Origin: Vicinamibacteria bacterium
GTDB taxonomy: Bacteria; Acidobacteriota; Vicinamibacteria; Vicinamibacterales; UBA2999
Assembly (NCBI GenBank): GCA_025924295.1
Contig: JAICEG010000060.1
Coordinates: forward strand, 1-16,096
DNA: 16,096 nucleotides
Direction: 5' to 3'
Under the pieces are notes generated by a model that ran no database searches, was not told the DNA's origin, and saw nothing but the letters and a program-made list of their open reading frames with translations. Made by a program: the position numbers and the translations under genes. Every line of letters begins with the position of its first letter. The first letter of the stretch is position 1. Positions 1-6,546 of this stretch are shown here, one piece after another.

Positions 1-401
1 GCGGCCAGCCGCGTCTTGAACTCCAGCAGCGCGGCTCGCAGCCCCTCGGATGTGTCGCGATCGTGATGGAGATGAATCTCGACTTCGCCCAGGCCGGCTT
101 CGCACAGTGACGACAGGCGGTCCAGGTGCTCGCGCCGGTATTGTTCGGCGGGAAAGAAGAACGTGTGGCGCGGGGGGCGGCCGTCAGCGTCGGCAAACCG
201 TGCCAGTCGTGGCAATCGCTCGACCCAGGCGGTGACACGGGCGCGTTCGACGCTGAGTCCCGGGTCGCCGTGCCCGGGCTCGTAATGGTCGGCCATACAG
301 AGAAGAACGTCTATCGGCCCCTCGTTGGACGGTCGTTGTCGCTCGCGCCGGGATCGTAAAAGTCCGGGTAGCCACAGGTGAGCGTTGCGCGGGAGTCTCA
401 T
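1..401 (-). CDS. Polysaccharide deacetylase / WalW-like protein, N-terminal part (cut by window edge)
   Basis: This reading frame starts at ATG 401 and runs without a stop to the window edge, giving 133 codons of an incomplete gene. I translated it by hand. Visible motifs are a hydrophobic strand followed by Cys-Met-Ala-Asp-His-Tyr-Glu-Pro (about residues 34-42), His-Thr-Phe-Phe-Phe-Pro (79-84), and Gly-Glu-Val-Glu-Ile-His-Leu-His-His-Asp (105-114). The Asp-His and His-x-His-His-Asp groups resemble metal-binding motifs of NodB-type deacetylases, and the order recalls WalW-like proteins of lipopolysaccharide/EPS loci. It starts 7 nt after the GNAT gene, and that gene's stop overlaps a TGAGG ribosome-binding sequence about 7 nt before the ATG. 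A role in removing acyl groups from the polymer or a lipid-linked intermediate is inferred. The C-terminal half, and so any remaining catalytic residues, lies outside the window. Confidence 0.72.
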   Translation of the reverse strand, partial: MRLPRNAHLWLPGLLRSRRERQRPSNEGPIDVLLCMADHYEPGHGDPGLSVERARVTAWVERLPRLARFADADGRPPRHTFFFPAEQYRREHLDRLSSLCEAGLGEVEIHLHHDRDTSEGLRAALLEFKTRLA

Positions 402-408
402 GTGCGCC

Positions 409-1404
409 TCAGAACACCTCGAGGTCGGTGGAGACAACCTCTGAGGTGATCGGCTCAGCTGGATGGCCAAGGATTGCGACGTTGAATGCCGATCGGGTCG
501 CCCGGAAACCGGCCTGGCGAACTGCGGGGGCCGGTACGACGTCCAGGTTCGGCGCCGTCACAACCGATGACCCGCGCGAGCGCTCGAGCGCAAACCTTCT
601 GAAGGCACCGAGCACGGCGGCGTGACGGTCGTGCGCGCGCACCATGTCGAGGGCGGGCACGTCCTCGGCGCCCTCGGCGGTGAGCAGCTCAGAGCGGACG
701 ATCACTGCTGCCCCGAGCGTCTCGCCGTGCGCGCCCTGGGCAACCGCCAGGCACGAACCGCGAGGGTCCGAGAGGTAATGTCGTGCCTGCTCGAGTGTCG
801 GCTCACTCCACGCGACCGGCGTGGGTTCATGGTTCTTGGTCGCCGCAACGAATTCTTCGGCTGTCGCCCGGCGCGCCACGATCGACGATTCCGGCTGGGG
901 CGCCTGGCCTCCTGCGTACGTCCGCAGTGCGGCCATGTGTCTGAACGTCCAGCCGCGTGCACTGGCGGACTGCGCGATCGCACGCTCCGATCGCGAACCC
1001 GGTTCGGTGAACGTGACGACGGGACGATCCGACATCTCGATGATGCGGCGGGCGAGTTCGGCGCCGATGCGAGCGCCGCGGTAATCGGGATGCACCGCGA
1101 AGAACGTCATCACGTAGATCACGGCCTGGCCGTTGGCAGTCGAGATTTGCCTGGGAATCAGTGCGGCAAATCCGATCGTCCGGCCACCGTCGCTTGCCAC
1201 GACGGCGCGTGCAGGCACCGCCGCAGGGAACGTCAGCTGCCACCGGACATAGGCATCGGAGTACCGAAGACAGGGCGGGCCCCACGAGTCTCGCAGCAGT
1301 CGCGCGGCGTCGGACGCGTGCGCACCTCGCTCCACGTCATGGAACCGGATAACGGTGCGAGACTCGGCCGCCTCGGGCTGCCGGCGGATACCGGTGCTCA
1401 GCAT
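409..1404 (-). CDS. GNAT-fold acyl- or aminoacyltransferase (331 aa)
   Basis: The N-terminal half carries a recognisable GNAT acyl-donor motif at about residues 99-121. It has Phe-Phe-Ala-Val-His-Pro-Asp-Tyr-Arg-Gly, then Ala-Arg-Ile-Gly-Ala, the pyrophosphate-binding loop, and helix. The protein is about twice the length of a simple GNAT. Residues about 175-315 look like a second, degenerate GNAT-like half with no clear donor loop, as in tandem-GNAT or Fem-type proteins. No signal peptide or membrane segment is seen, so it is probably cytoplasmic. Its ATG lies 6 nt inside the end of the ligase gene (ATGCTGA overlap), so translation is probably coupled. Directly following an ACP and an aminoacyl-carrier-protein ligase, it is the natural candidate to move an aminoacyl group from ACP to a sugar amine or hydroxyl. 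That role is inference. An ordinary acetyl-CoA-dependent sugar N-acetyltransferase is the main alternative. Confidence 0.8.
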   Translation of the reverse strand: MLSTGIRRQPEAAESRTVIRFHDVERGAHASDAARLLRDSWGPPCLRYSDAYVRWQLTFPAAVPARAVVASDGGRTIGFAALIPRQISTANGQAVIYVMTFFAVHPDYRGARIGAELARRIIEMSDRPVVTFTEPGSRSERAIAQSASARGWTFRHMAALRTYAGGQAPQPESSIVARRATAEEFVAATKNHEPTPVAWSEPTLEQARHYLSDPRGSCLAVAQGAHGETLGAAVIVRSELLTAEGAEDVPALDMVRAHDRHAAVLGAFRRFALERSRGSSVVTAPNLDVVPAPAVRQAGFRATRSAFNVAILGHPAEPITSEVVSTDLEVF

Positions 1405-2582
1405 GCGGCCGACACCGTCGAGGCAAACTCGGGCGCGTCGCGGACGATCGCCGGCCAGTCTTCCGGGTTCTGACCGTGTTGCGCCACGAACGCATGAACC
1501 CAGCGCTCAAGGCCGAACGCGACGCACACGCTGTGCATTGGTCCGTGACCGTCGACGTTGATCGAGAACGCGCGACCGAAGAAGTCGGTGTGGTAGTTCA
1601 GTGACCCCACCGCTACCCGCTCGGAGTCGGGCAGCAGCAGCGAAATCTCGTACTTCGTCTCGGAGCTGAGCTGAAAGTAGGTCTTCGCTGCGGCATCCGG
1701 CGCCACGAAGAACGGATCGCTCGCGGTGCGAATCTCACCCGCGAGGCGATGCTGATCGAGCAGGTCGGACACTTTCTGGATCGCAGTGGTCCGTCGCTGC
1801 AGGACGTCCTCCCGCGTTCCCATGAAGACGACTTCACGCATGGTGAAGTCCCAGAGCCGCCTCAGATCGCTGGTGTTGCCGGCCTCGTACCGGAAGCACG
1901 AGCCGCACACGCCGTGCGCGGTTCCCACGCTCGGCAGCGTCCGGTTCTGATGCAGGTGATAGACGTGGTAACAGACCGCCGGTGAGAGGCAGACCTCGGG
2001 TGTGACCATGTCCGCGAGCGCCCGATCGTCGAGGTGGTCGAGCGCCTCGTGGCGGGCTCTGAACGCATCGATGACCTCGAGGTCTTCGCGCAGGTGGCTC
2101 GCGAACGTGACGTTCTGCGGGAACGATCGGAAGTAGTCGCATCGCGCCAGCACCTGCGACGGGATGAGCGTCGGCGTGCGGACGGCCTGTGCCTCCCAGA
2201 TGTGTCCCAGTTCGGAGAAGAGCCGATCGAAATACGTGAAGAGCGCGAGCGGCAAACCGGTGAGCGCAACCTGCCCGGTCCCGAGGACGGACACGTCGCC
2301 GATCGACGAGGCGTCATGAAAGCGCGGAGTCTCGAACGCTGCGCTGCGAAAGATCACCTTCCGTTGCAGGCGCCGGAGGCTTTTCTGCATCCGGTCGGCG
2401 AGCGCGCGCACGTCCTGCGCGAGCCGCTCGGCCTGTGCATCGGGCACGTCGCATTCGAGGATCGTCCCGTCGCCGTCGAACCGCACGTTGCGGATGTCGG
2501 GCGACAGGTATGCGACCTGCTTCTGGATCTCTTCCTGGGCCATCTCATGCGCCCGCCCCGCCAGTTCCACGGTCAGGCGCAC
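1398..2582 (-). CDS. Amino acid:[acyl-carrier-protein] ligase (class II synthetase-like)
   Basis: The protein resembles the catalytic core of atypical seryl-tRNA synthetases without a tRNA-binding arm, the family shown to load amino acids such as glycine or alanine onto the phosphopantetheine of carrier proteins. From GTG 2582 it has 394 residues. Visible features are class II motif 2 (Cys-Phe-Arg-Tyr-Glu, about 229-233) and motif 3 (Gly-Leu-Glu-Arg-Trp, 357-361). A Cys/Glu/Cys set fits the family's zinc ligands: Cys-204 in Pro-Ala-Val-Cys-Tyr-His, Glu-250 in Met-Arg-Glu-Val-Val, and Cys-353 just before motif 3. About 75-100 N-terminal residues go beyond the core and have no clear assignment. 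The start follows an AAGGAAGG ribosome-binding site and overlaps the end of the ACP gene by 10 nt. The frame stays open further upstream to 2675, but that part lies over the ACP. Pairing with an ACP strongly supports the function; which amino acid is used cannot be read from the sequence. Confidence 0.88.
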   Translation of the reverse strand: MRLTVELAGRAHEMAQEEIQKQVAYLSPDIRNVRFDGDGTILECDVPDAQAERLAQDVRALADRMQKSLRRLQRKVIFRSAAFETPRFHDASSIGDVSVLGTGQVALTGLPLALFTYFDRLFSELGHIWEAQAVRTPTLIPSQVLARCDYFRSFPQNVTFASHLREDLEVIDAFRARHEALDHLDDRALADMVTPEVCLSPAVCYHVYHLHQNRTLPSVGTAHGVCGSCFRYEAGNTSDLRRLWDFTMREVVFMGTREDVLQRRTTAIQKVSDLLDQHRLAGEIRTASDPFFVAPDAAAKTYFQLSSETKYEISLLLPDSERVAVGSLNYHTDFFGRAFSINVDGHGPMHSVCVAFGLERWVHAFVAQHGQNPEDWPAIVRDAPEFASTVSAAC

Positions 2583-2833
2583 GAGGCACCTTCCTTGAGA
2601 CGGGTGATGAGCTCGCCAAGTGAACGGACTGACCGGGACGCGATGAACTCCTCGTCCGGAATGCTGACGTCCCATTCGGCCTCGAGCTGGAGCAGGAGCT
2701 CCAGCGACCTGAGCGAGGTGAAGCCGGCGTCGTAGAAGTCCTCATCCGGCGTGATGTCGCCGATGTGCCCGGTCTCGCGCACCAGCGCCATGACGCGCGC
2801 CAGCGCCTGTTCCTGTGACGAGTCGACCTGCAT
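2573..2833 (-). CDS. Acyl carrier protein (aminoacyl carrier candidate)
   Basis: This is an 86-residue protein with the length and helical pattern of an ACP/PCP. The phosphopantetheine site is Gly-Phe-Thr-Ser-Leu with Ser-40 as the attachment residue, followed by Arg-Ser-Leu-Glu-Leu-Leu, and preceded by Asp-Glu-Asp-Phe-Tyr-Asp-Ala. The usual Asp of the Asp-Ser-Leu motif is Thr here. A strong AAAGGAGG ribosome-binding site sits 4 nt before the ATG. The gene follows the hexapeptide acyltransferase by 10 nt and overlaps the ligase gene. No ketosynthase or other fatty-acid or polyketide gene is present, so the ACP most likely serves the adjacent ligase as its aminoacyl carrier. A 4'-phosphopantetheinyl transferase must come from elsewhere in the genome. 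Confidence 0.92.
   Translation of the reverse strand: MQVDSSQEQALARVMALVRETGHIGDITPDEDFYDAGFTSLRSLELLLQLEAEWDVSIPDEEFIASRSVRSLGELITRLKEGASCA
2589..2596 (-). promoter_or_regulatory. Ribosome-binding site that sets the ligase start
   Basis: AAGGAAGG on the minus strand lies 6 nt before GTG 2582. The next GTG (2570) and the ATG at 2543 lack a comparable site, so 2582 is the preferred start. The site is inside the 3' end of the ACP gene. Confidence 0.6.
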
Positions 2834-2837
2834 CAGT

Positions 2838-2845
2838 CCTCCTTT
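2838..2845 (-). promoter_or_regulatory. Strong ribosome-binding site of the ACP gene
   Basis: AAAGGAGG on the minus strand is a near-perfect anti-16S match, 4 nt before the ACP start codon and overlapping the stop of the preceding acyltransferase gene. It is among the strongest sites in the locus, which fits a carrier protein needed in excess over its enzymes. Confidence 0.7.
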
Positions 2846-3593
2846 AAGCTCTCAATCGTTCGCGCTCGGCCGCGCGCTCCACGGCCGCGCGGCTGGTGCC
2901 CATCACCGCGCGCGCCGGATTGCCAGCCACGACGGCGCTGGGTGGCACGTCGTTCATCACCACGGCGCCGGCCGAGATGACGGCGTGATCGCCGATGGTG
3001 ACACCGGGGTGGATGATCGCGCGCCCGCCGATCCAGACGTTGTCCCCGATCGTGATCGGCCGCACGTCGGCATCGGCAGCGGCCAGTCCGGCACGACGCG
3101 CCTCGGCATCGAGGGGATGCCCCGACGAATCGAACATCCACACGTCGCTGGCGATCCGGCAGTGGCGCCCGATGGTGATTCGTTTGCCGATGGAGAACCG
3201 GCACCCGTGACCGATGCCACTGTGATCGCCGATCGTGAGCGTGGGGTCCGACGCGTAGCGGGCTGCGAACGTGATACTGCACTTTCCGTCCATCAGCACG
3301 TCGTCTCCGACGATCAAGTTGCCGCGTCCCTGAATCCAGTGGATGTAGACATCGGTCCGCACGCCGCGACCGCAGGATCGGCAGGACGCCTTGAAGAGCG
3401 GTTCACAGACGAAAACGCGATAGAGGTAGAACGCGACTCCGCGCACGGCGAGAAAAAGCCAGAGTGCCGGTCGTGCCAGGCGGCCCGAGACGGCTGGCAG
3501 CGTGAACGTCGACACGAACCGCCGCGTTCGTCGGGCTACGTGCGCCAGACGGTGATCCGAGCGTGACAACGAGTGGCGAAGTTCGCTGATCAT
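2844..3593 (-). CDS. Hexapeptide-repeat acyltransferase (maltose/galactoside acetyltransferase-like)
   Basis: This 249-residue protein has a left-handed beta-helix from about residue 95 to 225, seen as repeated [Ile/Val]-Gly-x-x turns (Leu-Thr-Ile-Gly-Asp, Ile-Thr-Ile-Gly-Arg, Ile-Thr-Ile-Gly-Asp-Asn-Val-Trp-Ile-Gly-Gly). The Asp-Ser-Ser-Gly-His-Pro-Leu-Asp block (155-162) matches the sugar O-acetyltransferase loop, with His-159 the likely catalytic base. Residues 43-62 form a hydrophobic stretch that could be a membrane anchor, unusual for cytoplasmic members. Two CxxC-like cysteines (71 and 74) follow it. ATG 3593 is chosen because a GAGGT site lies 5 nt upstream and the preceding gene stops 2 nt away. 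The frame is open further upstream to 3851, but that part lies inside the GT2 gene. It probably O-acetylates a sugar of the repeat unit; the acceptor is unknown. Confidence 0.85.
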   Translation of the reverse strand: MISELRHSLSRSDHRLAHVARRTRRFVSTFTLPAVSGRLARPALWLFLAVRGVAFYLYRVFVCEPLFKASCRSCGRGVRTDVYIHWIQGRGNLIVGDDVLMDGKCSITFAARYASDPTLTIGDHSGIGHGCRFSIGKRITIGRHCRIASDVWMFDSSGHPLDAEARRAGLAAADADVRPITIGDNVWIGGRAIIHPGVTIGDHAVISAGAVVMNDVPPSAVVAGNPARAVMGTSRAAVERAAERERLRA

Positions 3594-3595
3594 CG

Positions 3596-4750
3596 TTACC
3601 TCGCCGTCCGCTGCCACACGCCTTGCTGGCCACCGGACGCCCACCGCCAGAAGCCGACGAGCAGCGCGGCATTCATGGCCGTGAACATCGTGGCCAGGCG
3701 AAGCGGCTTCAACGCCGGGCGCGTCCCGGTCGCGAGACCGAGCAGCGAGAATCCATAACCAGCGAGCTGCAGCGCCATCGTCCAACGATAGAGCGGCTCG
3801 TGCAGGAGAGCGAGATTGGTCACGACGGCGCCGATGAGCAGGAACGGGCACGACCAGCGCAGGACTTTGTGCGAGAAGAAGGTGAACGCGGTCCAGCCGT
3901 GGCGCGGGCTGAGCAGCGCCCGCAGCCGGACGATGCTCTGGAAGCCTCCGGCGCCGATCCGGGAGCGGCGGCGGAACTCGGCGCTGAAATCGTGCGGCGT
4001 CTCCTCGAAGGCGACAGCCGACGAGTCGTACACGATGGCGCGGTTGTGGCGCAGGCGTGTCACGAGCGGGATGACGAAGTCATCGACGATCGTGTCGCTC
4101 CAGATGCCCGCGAAACTCGATCGCCGAACCGCGTAGATCGCGCCGTTGGCCCCGAGCAATCCGCCCAGGCGGCCTTCGCAGCGTTTCAGGAAGGTCTCAT
4201 ACCGCCAATAGAGACTGTCGACGTTGCGGCCGGTAGCCGGGTCGGTGAGGACGAGGCGGCCGCAGACCGAGCCCACTGCGGGATCGGCGAACCACCTGAC
4301 CATGCGACGCAGAGCCTCGCGATCGGTGAAGGTGTTGGCGTCCGAGAGCAGGACGATCTCGCCGCGCACGTGACGAAACGCCGCGTTGAGGACGGTCGTC
4401 TTGCCACGCCGGATCGGCGATTCGAGCAGCCGGACCCGTGGGTCCCTGAACCCTCGGACGATCTGCGCCGTCGTATCGCTGCTGCCATCCGACGCAATCA
4501 CGATCTCGAGTCGATCCCCCGGATAGTCGAGTGCCAGCGCGTTCTCGATGCGTCGCGCGATGACCTGCTCCTCGTTGTGCGCGGCAATGAGCAGCGACAC
4601 CGTCGGCAGCTCGTTATCGGTGAGAGCAACACTGACCGGTGATCGCCCGAACAATCGCGCCAGCGTCCAGACGACGATCGGATAGATGGCGTACGCGTAT
4701 CCGATCGACGCGACACACACCCAGAACGCGATCTCGATGGCTATCGTCAT
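3596..4750 (-). CDS. Membrane glycosyltransferase, family 2
   Basis: This 384-residue GT-A enzyme resembles the IcaA/BcsA-like group. It has one N-terminal membrane segment (about 7-33), a cytoplasmic GT2 domain (50-270) and about three C-terminal membrane segments (297-370). Nucleotide-sugar and metal-binding acidic residues are visible in Ile-Ala-Ser-Asp-Gly-Ser-Ser-Asp (85-92) and Ser-Asp-Ala-Asn (136-139), with the catalytic-type Asp pair in Val-Asp-Asp-Phe (222-225). The usual processive Gln-x-x-Arg-Trp motif is replaced by Arg-Arg-Ser-Arg-Ile-Gly-Ala-Gly-Gly (261-269), so it more likely adds single sugars than makes a polymer. It starts 7 nt after the serine-acetyltransferase-like gene. 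Donor and acceptor sugars cannot be told from sequence. Confidence 0.9.
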   Translation of the reverse strand: MTIAIEIAFWVCVASIGYAYAIYPIVVWTLARLFGRSPVSVALTDNELPTVSLLIAAHNEEQVIARRIENALALDYPGDRLEIVIASDGSSDTTAQIVRGFRDPRVRLLESPIRRGKTTVLNAAFRHVRGEIVLLSDANTFTDREALRRMVRWFADPAVGSVCGRLVLTDPATGRNVDSLYWRYETFLKRCEGRLGGLLGANGAIYAVRRSSFAGIWSDTIVDDFVIPLVTRLRHNRAIVYDSSAVAFEETPHDFSAEFRRRSRIGAGGFQSIVRLRALLSPRHGWTAFTFFSHKVLRWSCPFLLIGAVVTNLALLHEPLYRWTMALQLAGYGFSLLGLATGTRPALKPLRLATMFTAMNAALLVGFWRWASGGQQGVWQRTAR

Positions 4751-4757
4751 ACCCTGC

Positions 4758-5324
4758 CTACATCACCACCATGGGAGACGGGTCGGGTCTGTCGACCGAG
4801 GAGTCGGGCGCCCGTCGCCGCACGATCCGCGCGGGCACGCCGACGACCGTGCAGTGCGGTGGGACGTCGTCGACCACCACCGCATTGGCGCCGATGCGCA
4901 CGCCGTCGCCGATGCGCACGCTACCGATGACCTTGGCGCCGGCGCCGATGAACACACCGTTGCCGAGCACTGGCGCTCGCCGGCGCTCCGCTCCGATCGT
5001 CACCTGGTGCTCGATCAGGATGTCCGAGCCGCCACGGACGGTGCTGTTGATGACAACGCCCGTCGCGTGGATGAGAACGAGGCGTGGGCCGAAGCTTGCG
5101 CCGCAACCGATGATGCAGTTGCTGAACACGGTGTTCAGCTTGTTGAACAGGAAGGCGAGTGGCGTCAGCCCTCTGCGAGTCGACCACTGCATGAGCCGGT
5201 ACAGCACCATGGCGGCCGTGCCGTCGGTGCCCAGTGTCTTGAGCAGCGCCTTCCAGTCGGTGCGCTCGTAGTTCCACTCGGCCTTTGCGCGGATGTCGCC
5301 CATGACGAGGCGAGCCAGCGTCAT
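4758..5324 (-). CDS. Serine acetyltransferase-like hexapeptide enzyme
   Basis: This 188-residue protein resembles CysE-like acetyltransferases found in EPS loci. A short helical N-terminal part (1-65) is followed by a left-handed beta-helix (about 70-165) with turns such as Val-Phe-Ile-Gly-Ala-Gly-Ala, Val-Arg-Ile-Gly-Asp-Gly-Val and Ile-Gly-Ala-Asn-Ala-Val-Val. Likely catalytic histidines are His-86 (Leu-Ile-His-Ala-Thr-Gly) and His-106 (Ile-Glu-His-Gln-Val-Thr-Ile-Gly). The ATG overlaps the stop of the preceding glycosyltransferase (ATGA), and AAGGAG lies 7 nt before it. The N-terminal domain is shorter than in housekeeping CysE, so acetylation of a sugar precursor is more likely than cysteine synthesis. 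That substrate assignment is inference from context. Confidence 0.85.
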   Translation of the reverse strand: MTLARLVMGDIRAKAEWNYERTDWKALLKTLGTDGTAAMVLYRLMQWSTRRGLTPLAFLFNKLNTVFSNCIIGCGASFGPRLVLIHATGVVINSTVRGGSDILIEHQVTIGAERRRAPVLGNGVFIGAGAKVIGSVRIGDGVRIGANAVVVDDVPPHCTVVGVPARIVRRRAPDSSVDRPDPSPMVVM

Positions 5325-6535
5325 GACGACGCTCCTTCGGACTGTGCTGCGCGAACGCTCGCAGCCGTCATGCGCGCCCGACGTGCCTGTGTCGTCGTCG
5401 ACGACAGCACGTCGATCAGCTGCCGGGCAGACTCCTGCAGGGAGATTGGCTTGAACTGCCTGTGCACGGAGCCGGGAGTCGACAGCGACGCCACGATCGC
5501 GTCGGCGAGGGCAACCGGGTCGCCCGGAGGCACGAGGCGATCGGCCGGGGGATCGGCGATCTCCGGAATTCCGCCGATGCGCGGCGCGATGAACGGAGTC
5601 CCCGATGCGGCAGACTCGAGGAGAACGTTGGGGACACCCTCCGATCGGCTGGACAGCACGGTCCGGTCGGCTGCGCGATACCAGTCGGGCAACGCCGCAT
5701 GGCTGACCGCGCCGACGAACGTGACCCTGTCCGCGATGCGGAGCTCGGTGCAGGCCCTTTGAAGCGCCGCCTTCATCGGACCATCACCGACGAGATACAG
5801 GTGAAAGTCGGCGCGTTCTGCCGCCCGGGCGCAGGCGGCGAGGAGCACATCGAGTCCCTTGACCGCCACGAGGTGACCGACATAAAGCAGCACCGCACCG
5901 GTTCGATCGATACCGAGTCGCCGGCGCGCTTCGGCCTGCGAGCCGGGAGCGAATCGCGCCAGGTCGACACCGCGGTAGACCACGTGCACTTTGGCCGGCG
6001 GTATGGCCCAGCGGTTCAACGCCCGCTTGAGATCGTCGCTGACCGTGACGATGGCGTCAGCGTCCTCGAGGACCTGTCGAATCATCGATCCCCGGCCGGC
6101 GTCGCGGCCGAGCAGGAGGATGTCGCTGCCACCCACCATCACGATGCCGGGCACGCCGAGTCGCCTGGCAACGGTCAGGGCCGCGTGACCGTCGGGATGC
6201 GCCCAATAGCCGACGACCACATCCGGTGCAAACCCCTGGAGAATGTCGTCGACGGCGGCGCGGATCGACCATCGGAAGAACGCGCCGTAGTGCGTTCGCA
6301 GGGCGCGCGGCGTGTAGAAATACACGGGGTGTCGAACATCGATACCGTCGACCCGTCGCGCGCTGTCCCATCGCAGCCGCTGCCAGCGGGCACGCAGGGC
6401 GCCTGGCCACGCCACGGGTGCGATGACCCGGACTTCATGCGCCGGCCCGAAGGCGCGGACCATTTCGAAATTGAATGCGCCCCGCTGTGGCTGAAGCGGT
6501 GAAGGAAACACGGTGGTTACGAGCAGCAGCTTCAC
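5321..6535 (-). CDS. Glycosyltransferase, family 4 (second of two)
   Basis: This 404-residue GT-B retaining glycosyltransferase has an N-terminal Rossmann domain beginning Met-Lys-Leu-Leu-Leu-Val-Thr-Thr-Val-Phe-Pro. A Glu-x7-Glu nucleotide-sugar motif is at 299-307 (Glu-Gly-Val-Pro-Asn-Val-Leu-Leu-Glu). Other GT4 landmarks are Tyr-Val-Gly-His-Leu (218-222) and Leu-Val-Gly-Asp-Gly-Pro-Met (248-254). The frame is open upstream to 7054, but that part lies over the neighbouring GT4 gene. GTG 6535 is the start because an AAAGGTGG site precedes it and the previous gene ends 10 nt before. The last ~25 residues are low complexity. It presumably adds a sugar to the lipid-linked intermediate on the cytoplasmic face; sugar specificity is not readable. 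Confidence 0.9.
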   Translation of the reverse strand: MKLLLVTTVFPSPLQPQRGAFNFEMVRAFGPAHEVRVIAPVAWPGALRARWQRLRWDSARRVDGIDVRHPVYFYTPRALRTHYGAFFRWSIRAAVDDILQGFAPDVVVGYWAHPDGHAALTVARRLGVPGIVMVGGSDILLLGRDAGRGSMIRQVLEDADAIVTVSDDLKRALNRWAIPPAKVHVVYRGVDLARFAPGSQAEARRRLGIDRTGAVLLYVGHLVAVKGLDVLLAACARAAERADFHLYLVGDGPMKAALQRACTELRIADRVTFVGAVSHAALPDWYRAADRTVLSSRSEGVPNVLLESAASGTPFIAPRIGGIPEIADPPADRLVPPGDPVALADAIVASLSTPGSVHRQFKPISLQESARQLIDVLSSTTTQARRARMTAASVRAAQSEGASS

Positions 6536-6538
6536 GTT

Positions 6539-6546
6539 CCACCTTT
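6539..6546 (-). promoter_or_regulatory. Ribosome-binding site that sets the second GT4 start
   Basis: AAAGGTGG on the minus strand is 3 nt before GTG 6535, with its AAAGG core 6 nt away. It supports this GTG over the much longer open frame upstream. Confidence 0.6.

Noticed and set aside
622..1473. Long plus-strand open frame (283 aa) and similar ones at 3623-4642, 5462-6502 and 6637-7767
   Set aside because: They lie antisense to well-supported minus-strand genes, have Arg/Ala/Gly-rich, motif-free translations, and are expected shadows in GC-rich DNA.
2844..3851. 335-residue minus-strand frame for the hexapeptide enzyme
   Set aside because: The first 86 codons lie inside the GT2 gene. ATG 3593 has a good ribosome-binding site and sits 2 nt after the GT2 stop.
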